The notes under the pieces are model-generated. The model searched no databases, had not been told where the DNA came from, and worked only from the letters and a program-made list of their open reading frames with translations. Of a stretch of 64,000 nt of DNA, positions 57,436-64,000 are shown piece by piece; within the stretch, counting starts at the first letter, position 1; each line of letters begins with the position of its first letter. Position numbers and translations under genes: made by a program. Source of the DNA: Parahaliea aestuarii (lineage in GTDB: Bacteria; Pseudomonadota; Gammaproteobacteria; Pseudomonadales; Halieaceae); NCBI RefSeq assembly GCF_008064635.1, contig NZ_VRYZ01000001.1, positions 372,001 through 436,000 of the forward strand, in the 5' to 3' direction.

Positions 57436-58275
57436 TCAGTTGGTCACCGGCTGGCCGATAGCACCGGGCTGTTCACGCTTGGGTGCGGTGCGCACGTGGG
57501 TGCTGTAGAGGGTCAGGCCGGTGAAGGCCAGGCCGCCCACCAGGTTGCCGAGCGCGGTGGGGATCTCGTTCCACATGAAGTAGTCGTAGATGGACAGGTC
57601 GCCGCCCATGATGATGGCGGACGGGAACAGGAACATGTTCACCACCGAGTGCTCGAAGGTCATGTAGAAGAACAGCATGATCGGCATCCACATGGCGATG
57701 ACCTTGCCGCTGACATGGGTGGAGATCATGGCGCCGACCACGCCCATGGACACCATCCAGTTGCACAGCATGCCGCGGAAGAAAATGGTCATCCAGCCGG
57801 CGAAGCCGTGCTCGGAGTAGCCCACGGTGCGGGCGTGACCGATAGTGGCGATTTTTTCGCCCACCGCCCCGGGTTCGGTGGAGAAGCCGAAGGTGAAGAC
57901 GAAGGCCATCATAAAGGCCACCGTGAGGGCGCCGGCGAAGTTGCCGGTAAACACCAGCCCCCAATTGCGCAACAGGCCGTTCATGGTCACCCCGGGCCGC
58001 TTGTCCAGTAACGCCAGCGGCACCAGCACAAACACCCCGGTGAGCAGGTCAAAGCCCATCAGGTAGAGCATACAGAAGCCGACCGGGAACAGTACGGCCC
58101 CCAGCAGCGGGCTGCCGGTCTGGGTGGTGATGGTGATGGCGAAGACCGCGGCCAGCGCCAGGATAGCGCCAGCCATGAAGGCGCGGATCAAGGTGTCGCG
58201 GGTGGACATGAAAACTTTTGCCTCACCGGCGTCGACCATCTTGGTCGCGAATTCCGAGGGAAGTAGATAGGCCAT
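57436..58275 (-). CDS. Formate/nitrite transporter (FNT family)
   Basis: 279 aa with six membrane helices. FNT features include the GVVGAMISTHVSGKVIAMWMPIMLFFYMTFEHSVVNMF run (residues about 170-210) with conserved His, and GNLVGGLAF near the end. It conducts small monovalent anions (formate, nitrite, perhaps cyanate by context). First gene of the operon; stop 11 bases before the kinase gene start. Driven by the sigma-54-type promoter and leader upstream. Confidence 0.9.
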   Translation of the reverse strand: MAYLLPSEFATKMVDAGEAKVFMSTRDTLIRAFMAGAILALAAVFAITITTQTGSPLLGAVLFPVGFCMLYLMGFDLLTGVFVLVPLALLDKRPGVTMNGLLRNWGLVFTGNFAGALTVAFMMAFVFTFGFSTEPGAVGEKIATIGHARTVGYSEHGFAGWMTIFFRGMLCNWMVSMGVVGAMISTHVSGKVIAMWMPIMLFFYMTFEHSVVNMFLFPSAIIMGGDLSIYDYFMWNEIPTALGNLVGGLAFTGLTLYSTHVRTAPKREQPGAIGQPVTN

Positions 58276-58335
58276 GAGTGGTGCCCCGTTGATGTGTGAA
58301 TGTTGGGGCCAGTGGTGGCGGGCAGTTATCCAGGG

Positions 58336-58391
58336 ATAAAAAAACGGCGCCCCTTCACCGCACTTCAGTGCAGTTGAAGGTAGACGCCGTT
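58336..58391 (-). terminator. Terminator-type hairpin in the leader of the FNT operon
   Basis: Read on the minus strand, AACGGCG/CGCCGTT, CCTTCA/TGAAGG and CTGCAC/GTGCGG form about 19 base pairs capped by a TGAA loop, then a T-run leads downstream. It lies 61-116 bases before the FNT start and after the predicted sigma-54 start site, so it would act as an attenuator. It could alternatively be the 3' terminator of the gene at 58627. Confidence 0.7.
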
Positions 58392-58454
58392 GTCCATGGA
58401 AAGCCGAATTGTGTGAGCCGCCGCCAACTGGCCTGTGTCGCTCGATCAGTGTTT

Positions 58455-58470
58455 AGCAATCTCTGTGCCA
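58455..58470 (-). promoter_or_regulatory. Sigma-54 (RpoN) promoter of the FNT-kinase-cynS operon
   Basis: Minus-strand TGGCACAGAGATTGCT matches the consensus TGGCACR-N4-TTGCW at every defined base, with GG and GC ten bases apart. The inferred start is near 58444, leaving a leader of about 169 bases. Confidence 0.85.
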
Positions 58471-58598
58471 GTAGCGGCTGAGCGGCAAAAACAGGAGGAG
58501 GCCCCGGCCCGGGGGCGGCCAATCAGGGATTCCGGGGGCTGGCGGCAGTGCAATGGCTGGCGGGGTAATAGCCAGGTGCCGCACCGTTGTAAGGCTTT

Positions 58599-58615
58599 TG
58601 CACTGCCGTGGTGCG
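58599..58615. promoter_or_regulatory. NtrC-like enhancer site
   Basis: TGCACTGCCGTGGTGCG fits the NtrC dyad TGCACC-N5-GGTGCA at 10 of 12 positions. It is centred about 163 bases upstream of the predicted sigma-54 start, a normal enhancer distance. No second good site is seen. The remaining 58276-58626 sequence holds only the leader and promoter described. Confidence 0.6.
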
Positions 58616-58626
58616 TTAGCGGGGGT

Positions 58627-59097
58627 TCAGTGCAGGGCCCGACTGGGGCCGCCGCGCTGCGGGTCGCCCTCGGGGAAGAGGTAGTCCAGGCGCAGGCACT
58701 CCTCCGCCAGCTGGCGGGTACCCTCCATCACCATCACCACGAAGGCGGCGAACTGGTCGCGGGTGATGCCGCTGTGGACCGGCAGGAAGCCGGCGATCAC
58801 CAGCTGCGGCGTGGCGTCGTCGATGATGTCGAGAAACACCTTGAGGTAGGGGTAGTCCATGTTGATGCGGCCGAGGTCTGCCGCCAGTGGCAGCAGGGCC
58901 ATGGGGCGCACTTCCAGTCCGGTGCTGAACACCAGGCCGTAATGCTCGAGGATGATCCGGCTGTCCACCACGCCATCCAGTGCCTGCAGCGCACGCACAT
59001 GCAGGCCCTCGCATTCGCCGCAGAGATCGAAGGCGACTTTGGTTTCTTCCATCCAGCGCTCCAGCAGGGCGCGGTCGGGTTTGTACAGTGATGACAT
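58627..59097 (-). CDS. Conserved small protein of unknown function
   Basis: 156 aa, no signal peptide or membrane helix. Alternating hydrophobic beta and helical segments (VVDSRIILEHYGLVFST, RINMDYPYLKVFLDIIDD, GTRQLAEECLRLDYLF) suggest a compact YbjN/secretion-chaperone-like fold, but I cannot assign a family firmly. The frame is intact and codon use looks normal. It is divergent from the tandem-MarR gene and upstream of the FNT operon promoter. A role is not known. Confidence 0.65.
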   Translation of the reverse strand: MSSLYKPDRALLERWMEETKVAFDLCGECEGLHVRALQALDGVVDSRIILEHYGLVFSTGLEVRPMALLPLAADLGRINMDYPYLKVFLDIIDDATPQLVIAGFLPVHSGITRDQFAAFVVMVMEGTRQLAEECLRLDYLFPEGDPQRGGPSRALH

Positions 59098-59213
59098 AGT
59101 GCGGGGGTGGCGCTGAAAATGAGCTGCGATTCTACGTCAGCGGACGGCGGGCTGCCAGCGTGCGGCCGGGCGCGGTAGACTGGCGCCGGTGAGAGAGGTC
59201 AGGGGAAGGCCGT

Positions 59214-60191
59214 TTGGCGGACAGGACGTTAACACAGCAGCGAGTGGACGCGGCGCGGGCGGGCAATCTGGGGCATCGCCTGGTGGCGCTGGCGGGGGAT
59301 TTCTCCGACCGCATTCTGGCCCGCTATCGCGAGCAGGGCTACGCCAGCATCCGCCCGGTCCACGGCGCCCTGCTGCGCAACCTGGAACTGGAGGGCACCC
59401 GCCTGACTACCCTGGCGGCGCGGGCCGGCATGACCCACCGCGCCATGGCCAAGATCGTCGATGACGTCGCCGGCCTTGGCTTCGTCGCGCGGCGCCCCGA
59501 CCCGGACGACCGCCGCGCCAGCTGCGTGCACTTTACCGCCCGCGGCATACACCTGCTGCGCGATTCCAGCGACATCATCGAGCACATCTACGCCTGCTAT
59601 TCACAGTTGGTGGGGGCCGAACAGCTGGAGCAGCTGGAAAACCGTCTCTACCAGTTCCTGCAAAGCCTGGATATCGAAGTCATTCACAGCGGCCAGCAGG
59701 CCCTGCACCCGGTGCGTCCGGAAAACCTGCGCGACGCCAGCGGGGCCTACCTGTCCCACAATCTCGGGCGCTACCTGCAACTGGCCGGGCAGGACTACCA
59801 CCGGCGCTGTGCCGAAGCCATGGCGCGGCGGGGGCACCCCGGTATTCGCTTCGATCACCTGGCCGTGCTAACGCACCTGCAGTTGCAGGGCATGAACCTG
59901 TCGGAACTGGCCGAGGGCGCGGGTATCTCCCTGCAGGCCATGGGCAAGCAGGTGCGGGCGGTACACCGCATGGGCTATATCAGCCTGCGGGAGGGGGAGG
60001 ATCGCCGGGTACGGGAGGTGCACTACAGCCCGCGCGGGCTGGCCTTTCTCGACGATCTGCTGGCCGCCTTTGATGAGCTGGATACCTTCTACGCCAGCCA
60101 ATTGGGGCCGCGGCGCCTGCAGTGGCTGCAGGCCAGCCTGTCCCGCCTGATCATCGCTCTGCAATTGCCGGTACCCGCGCGCTCCTTCTGA
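59214..60191 (+). CDS. Tandem MarR-type transcriptional regulator
   Basis: 325 aa containing two successive MarR winged-helix units: the first (about residues 20-165) with LTTLAARAGMTHRAMAKIVDDVAGLGFVARRPDPDDRR, the second (about 180-318) with LSELAEGAGISLQAMGKQVRAVHRMGYISLREGEDRR. MarR proteins usually act as homodimers of about 150 aa, so this looks like a fused dimer. TTG start with AGGGGAAGG upstream. It is 180 bases before a TonB receptor gene and may control it. Confidence 0.85.
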   Translation: MADRTLTQQRVDAARAGNLGHRLVALAGDFSDRILARYREQGYASIRPVHGALLRNLELEGTRLTTLAARAGMTHRAMAKIVDDVAGLGFVARRPDPDDRRASCVHFTARGIHLLRDSSDIIEHIYACYSQLVGAEQLEQLENRLYQFLQSLDIEVIHSGQQALHPVRPENLRDASGAYLSHNLGRYLQLAGQDYHRRCAEAMARRGHPGIRFDHLAVLTHLQLQGMNLSELAEGAGISLQAMGKQVRAVHRMGYISLREGEDRRVREVHYSPRGLAFLDDLLAAFDELDTFYASQLGPRRLQWLQASLSRLIIALQLPVPARSF

Positions 60192-60278
60192 GTCAATCCC
60201 ACCGCTGTGCCCCGGTGAAGGCTGGGGCCAATTTTCCAGCGCCGGCAGGTGATCCGGGTTTTGCCACAGAAACGCCGC

Positions 60279-60331
60279 TTGCAAAATACGATACCTGGTT
60301 TACTATGACCATTGCGGTACCCGGTTTACTA
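60279..60331 (+). promoter_or_regulatory. Candidate promoter and direct repeats before the second TonB receptor
   Basis: TTGCAA (60279-60284) and TACTAT (60301-60306) are 16 bases apart. The nonamer GGTTTACTA occurs at 60297 and again at 60323, 26 bases apart, the first overlapping the -10 element. This is a plausible repressor site; the binder is unproven. Confidence 0.4.
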
Positions 60332-60371
60332 ATGTCCGCCATTCCGGCGGCGCTCTGTGAGGAGGGTGGTG

Positions 60372-62759
60372 ATGAATAATAATTACAGACGATCCATCGC
60401 GTTGCTGTCATCCCTGGCAGCCTGCCCGGCCCCGGCCCTGGCCCAGGTGGCCGATGAAAGGCGCAGCAATGTGCTGGAGGAAGTCATCGTAACGGCGCAA
60501 AAGCGCGAATCGAGCCTGCAGGAAACCCCCATTTCCATCTCCACCTTCGACCCGGCCAACCTGCAGCGACTGCGGGTGGCGGAAGCCGGTGACGTGGCCA
60601 AGTACACACCCAACCTGGACATGCGCAAACCGCCGGGCAGCTATGATAATTACGGCTACAGCCTGCGCGGCATGTCCTCGACCGACCCCTCCCTGCTCAC
60701 TGAGCCGACGGTCGGGCTGTACGCCGACGGCGTCTACATCGCGCGCATTTCCGGTGCCGCCTTTGACACGGTGGAGCTGGAGCGTATCGAAGTGCTGCGC
60801 GGCCCACAGGGCACACTGTACGGTCGCAACGCCATCGGCGGCGCTATCAACCTGGTGACCCGCAAGCCGTCTGAGGATTTTGGCTTCAAGCAAAAGCTGT
60901 CGGCGGGCAACTACGACTACTTCCGCAGCGAGACAACGGTCGACACCGGCCAGTACGCCGGGCTGTCGGCCACCCTCAGCTATACCCACTGGAACCGCGA
61001 AGGCTGGCTGGACAACCTGATCGCCGACAACGAACTGGGAGAGGTTGATAAATCGAACTCCGCCCGGGTGGCGATTCGCTGGGAGCCAACGGATACCTTC
61101 ACAGCGGATTTTGTTTACGATTACACGGACCGACTGAGCAACGGTTCGCTGCCGCAACTGGTGTGGGTGCGGCCCTATCAGACCAATCTCGGCGGCCCGA
61201 TCTACGCCCAGGCGGCGGAGTTCGCTTCGCCGGATCGCCTCGACGGCCTGCCGATGGCGGTTTCCACCGAGCCAGATACCTGGTCGGAGATTGACGGTTA
61301 CGCCCTTACCCTGGCCTGGAACGTGGGCGGCGTGACGCTGAAGTCGATCAGTGCCTACCGCGACTGGTACGCCGGCACCACCGGCAACGAGTACGGCGCC
61401 TTTCCATCGGACGGGGTGAACGTGCTGGACGGCATGGGAGGAGTGATTCCGGCCGGGCAGTATGTCTCCATGTTCAGCGCCACCCGTGAGGACGAGCAGG
61501 ACCAGTTCACCCAGGAATTCCAGCTGCTGGGGGATGCCTTCGAGGATCGCCTGACCTACACACTGGGGCTCTACTACTTCGAGGAAGAGACCTACGAAGA
61601 CAACCCCCAGACCTTCGTATTCCCCGCCATCATGGCCTACGGTGGCCTTGACCAGGTCACCCAGTCCTTCCTCTGTCGCGACCCTACCTTTGCCGACCCG
61701 GCAGCTTGCCTCGGCAAGGATACGGTGTTGTCGACGCCGATCTTCCAGTACGGCTCCGACAACGACTCCTGGGCGGTCTACGGCCAGTTCGGCTACGACC
61801 TCAGTGACAAGCTGGGCATGACCCTGGGGTTGCGTTACACACGGGATAACAAAACCGCTTTCCTGCGCAATTCCGGCATCCAGCGCAATGAGGGAATTGA
61901 ACAGGTCGAAGCCAAAGACTCCTGGAGCAACTTCACACCGGCGCTGACCCTGGATTACGCATTCAGTGACGATCTCAACGGCTATACCACTGTGTCACAG
62001 GGCTTCCGTTCCGGCGGTTTCAATGCGCGTGCTTCCACCTCCAGCAGCTTCTCTACACCTTTTGATGAAGAGAACGTCACCAGTTTTGAGGTGGGCCTGA
62101 AGGCCGACCTGCTGGACCAGCGCCTGCGAGTCAACAGCGCCGTGTTCTACTACGACTACCAGGACAAGCAGGTCACCCAGTTTGAGGCCGGTTCCAACGG
62201 TGCCTCATCCATTATCGCCAACTCCGGCGAGCAGGATGCTGTTGGCGTGGAACTGGAGGTGGCGTTCATTCCGGCAGAAGGCTGGTTGCTGCAGGCCAGC
62301 TACGGCTTTGTCGATATCGATATCAAGGAGTTCGAAACCACGCCCTCGGACCCGGTCACCGGGCTGCCGGCGGGCAACCAGAACGTCGACATCTCCGACT
62401 TCGCCAAGAACATCCACACACCGGAGCACAACGGCAGTGTGATCCTGGAGTACGCGGCGCCGCCTTTCTCTTTTGGCCAGCTGGTGCTCCAGGTGGACGC
62501 TTCCTACAACAGTACCCGCTACTTCCACCCGGTGAACAATCTCTATGACACCGCGGGCCACCAGACCCTGGTCAATGGCAAGGTCAGCCTGAATGGTATC
62601 GGGCTCGGCCCCGGGGAACTGGAGGCGGTGGCCTGGGTACGCAACCTGACCGACGAGGAGTATCGCGAGTGGGGCATCGACTTCGGCGCCCTCGGCTTTG
62701 CGGTGGACTCCTTTATTGCGCCGCGGATGTACGGCGTGGACCTGGTCTACCAGTTCTGA
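60372..62759 (+). CDS. TonB-dependent outer-membrane receptor
   Basis: 795 aa. Signal peptide (ends near ALAQ), TonB-box-like LEEVIVTAQKRESS, plug (about residues 45-150, SLRGMSSTDPS, IEVLRGPQGTLYGRNAIGGAIN) and beta-barrel ending YGVDLVYQF. Similar to the 33.5-kb receptor in plug but divergent in the barrel, so a different substrate is likely. ATG 60372 is chosen for the GGAGGG just upstream. A DUF1214-like gene follows after 20 bases. Confidence 0.93.
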   Translation: MNNNYRRSIALLSSLAACPAPALAQVADERRSNVLEEVIVTAQKRESSLQETPISISTFDPANLQRLRVAEAGDVAKYTPNLDMRKPPGSYDNYGYSLRGMSSTDPSLLTEPTVGLYADGVYIARISGAAFDTVELERIEVLRGPQGTLYGRNAIGGAINLVTRKPSEDFGFKQKLSAGNYDYFRSETTVDTGQYAGLSATLSYTHWNREGWLDNLIADNELGEVDKSNSARVAIRWEPTDTFTADFVYDYTDRLSNGSLPQLVWVRPYQTNLGGPIYAQAAEFASPDRLDGLPMAVSTEPDTWSEIDGYALTLAWNVGGVTLKSISAYRDWYAGTTGNEYGAFPSDGVNVLDGMGGVIPAGQYVSMFSATREDEQDQFTQEFQLLGDAFEDRLTYTLGLYYFEEETYEDNPQTFVFPAIMAYGGLDQVTQSFLCRDPTFADPAACLGKDTVLSTPIFQYGSDNDSWAVYGQFGYDLSDKLGMTLGLRYTRDNKTAFLRNSGIQRNEGIEQVEAKDSWSNFTPALTLDYAFSDDLNGYTTVSQGFRSGGFNARASTSSSFSTPFDEENVTSFEVGLKADLLDQRLRVNSAVFYYDYQDKQVTQFEAGSNGASSIIANSGEQDAVGVELEVAFIPAEGWLLQASYGFVDIDIKEFETTPSDPVTGLPAGNQNVDISDFAKNIHTPEHNGSVILEYAAPPFSFGQLVLQVDASYNSTRYFHPVNNLYDTAGHQTLVNGKVSLNGIGLGPGELEAVAWVRNLTDEEYREWGIDFGALGFAVDSFIAPRMYGVDLVYQF

Positions 62760-62779
62760 ACGCGCAGCAAGGAGAAAAC

Positions 62780-64000
62780 ATGCGCTGTAACAATCCCGTT
62801 GATACCGAGGAACAGCGTGAGCATGAAAAGCTCGCGCTCCACTACTTTTCCCATCCGGACATCGTGGCCGAAAAAGAAAAGGTGCGCGCCATGTGGCTGG
62901 AGCTGGCCCAACCCAGCGACGTCATGCGCGGCTGCTTTGACTGGGCCTTTGAGGAGGTGATGTTCGGGGCGGTGGTCTGGGCCCTGAACCAGGACCCTCT
63001 CTATCCGAAGGTGATCACTATCAGCCGTTTACCCCACCGCCTCGGCGAACAGCGGGTGCCTGGCAGCCGTTGGGGTATCGATAACCCGGATAGCATATAC
63101 CGGGTGATTCCCATTAGCGGCGACGAGCGCTACGTCATTCATGGGCGGGTAGCCGAACAGCGGCTGGTGGAAAACTACTTCACCCTGTGGAGCCCCACCA
63201 TGCAAACGGTCGGCCTGCTGGATGGCAAGGAACTGGTGCTGGACGACGATGGTTCTTTCACCATCCACGTGGATTCCGATCCCTGCGGTGATCGCGCCAA
63301 TCACGTGCAGACCGGGCCGGATGCCCACGAGTTTTATATTCGCGATGTAATTTTCGACTGGGCCAATGACCGCGCCAACGAGCTGCGAATTGAACGGCTC
63401 GGCGCTGAACCCCCGCGCCCGCCGCGCAGTGAGGCGGAGAACATTGCCCTTATTAAGGATTACATGCACAAGTGGGCCACCAACACCACGCGCTGGAACG
63501 CCCAGGCCATGGATCGCCCGGCCAACGAGTTCAGCTTCACCATCGACCGCGACAGCGACGGTGCCCTGCGCAACCAGATCTACATCATGGGCAACTTTGT
63601 ACTGCCGGATGCCGATACAGCGCTGGTGCTGGAAGTGCAGATGGGCGGTGCCGACTATTTCATCGCCCCCATCACCAATGTGTGGGGCACCACCAATGAA
63701 ATTGTGGCGCGAAGTGGCTGCCTCAACCGGCACCAGGCCCTGCCCAACAGCGACGGCAGCTATACATTTGTCCTGTCCCTGCGGGACCCGGGGCTGCACA
63801 ACTGGCTCGATCCCAGCGCTATGAGTGAAGGCATTCTGACCCTGCGCTGGGCGGAGTTTGCCGGTGGGCGTCCGGGCGAGGATTTCGGCGTGCGCTCGCG
63901 CCTGGTGCCGCTGAAGGAACTGGACCAGACCCTGCCGGCGGATACGCCGCGTGTGACACCGGCGGAGCGTGAAGAACAGCTGGCTGCGCGCGCGGCCAGC
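62780..64000 (+). CDS. DUF1214-like protein of unknown function (incomplete at 3' end)
   Basis: The frame is open from ATG 62780 to the window end (407 codons, no stop). No signal peptide. The C-terminal part (WGTTNEIVARSGCLN, LRDPGLHNWLDPSAMSEGILTLRW) resembles DUF1214 proteins, whose function is unknown. The N-terminal 150 residues match nothing I know. AAGGAG seven bases upstream supports the start. It is 20 bases after the TonB receptor, so it is in the same operon and probably acts on the imported compound. Confidence 0.72.
   Translation, partial: MRCNNPVDTEEQREHEKLALHYFSHPDIVAEKEKVRAMWLELAQPSDVMRGCFDWAFEEVMFGAVVWALNQDPLYPKVITISRLPHRLGEQRVPGSRWGIDNPDSIYRVIPISGDERYVIHGRVAEQRLVENYFTLWSPTMQTVGLLDGKELVLDDDGSFTIHVDSDPCGDRANHVQTGPDAHEFYIRDVIFDWANDRANELRIERLGAEPPRPPRSEAENIALIKDYMHKWATNTTRWNAQAMDRPANEFSFTIDRDSDGALRNQIYIMGNFVLPDADTALVLEVQMGGADYFIAPITNVWGTTNEIVARSGCLNRHQALPNSDGSYTFVLSLRDPGLHNWLDPSAMSEGILTLRWAEFAGGRPGEDFGVRSRLVPLKELDQTLPADTPRVTPAEREEQLAARAAS

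Noticed and set aside
58343..58445. NasR/NasT (ANTAR) dual-hexaloop leader before the FNT operon
   Set aside because: The terminator loop is a TGAA tetraloop, and no pair of six-base loops with A1 and G4 is evident.
58574..58584. GGTGCCGCACC as a second NtrC site
   Set aside because: The arms are in inverted order with a one-base spacer, unlike TGCACC-N5-GGTGCA.

Overview
The window is high-GC DNA from what looks like a free-living, aerobic, Gram-negative gammaproteobacterium, most plausibly a marine Cellvibrionales/Halieaceae-type organism. This placement is inferred from three things. The order aspS-yebC-ruvCAB-ybgC-tolQRAB-pal-cpoB-queE-queC-tRNA-Lys is the one I recall from Pseudomonas and relatives. 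There are two large TonB-dependent receptors of the type common in oligotrophic degraders. There is also an IPTL-like C-terminal sorting signal. I see no phage, insertion sequence, integrase or CRISPR array.

1-11.9 kb is a conserved housekeeping block: aspartyl-tRNA synthetase, YebC regulator, Holliday-junction resolvasome behind a LexA-type SOS box, the complete Tol-Pal envelope system, two queuosine genes, and tRNA-Lys(TTT) with its own promoter and terminator. 12-14.9 kb is an accessory surface cassette: an exported protein with an IPTL-like anchor, a collagen-like protein with 45 Gly-X-Y triplets rich in Thr, and a family-2 glycosyltransferase that may glycosylate it. 15-24.4 kb holds an exported GH51 arabinofuranosidase, an RND efflux pump and adaptor with a divergent AraC regulator, and a choice-of-anchor I lipoprotein.

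24.5-33.1 kb is ion homeostasis and polyamine metabolism: a long CPA1 antiporter with a cyclic-nucleotide-type domain, a DUF2784 membrane protein, two MscS-type proteins, an MgtE Mg2+ channel preceded by a separate soluble MgtE-like/CBS protein, and agmatine deiminase with N-carbamoylputrescine amidase.

33.2-47.6 kb is the most unusual part. A six-gene run (TonB receptor, VOC protein, cytochrome c/DUF1592-1588-1585 protein, Tat-exported DUF1552 protein, an unknown secreted protein, carboxylesterase) ends in a strong terminator. Three 15-bp operators (GTTRCA-N3-TGTAAC) spaced exactly 23 bp apart precede it. The same operator occurs twice between a divergent GPH-family transporter and a TetR-amidohydrolase pair 12 kb downstream. 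The two clusters therefore look like one TetR-controlled uptake and catabolism regulon whose substrate I cannot name.

47.5-64 kb contains secreted hydrolases, a decayed cytochrome b561/YceI locus, an aldehyde dehydrogenase-cupin-P450 set, and an FNT transporter-kinase/phosphatase-cyanase operon. That operon has a sigma-54 promoter, an upstream NtrC-like site and a terminator hairpin inside its leader, which suggests nitrogen-regulated nitrite or formate and cyanate use. The window ends with a tandem-MarR regulator, a second TonB receptor and an incomplete DUF1214-like gene.
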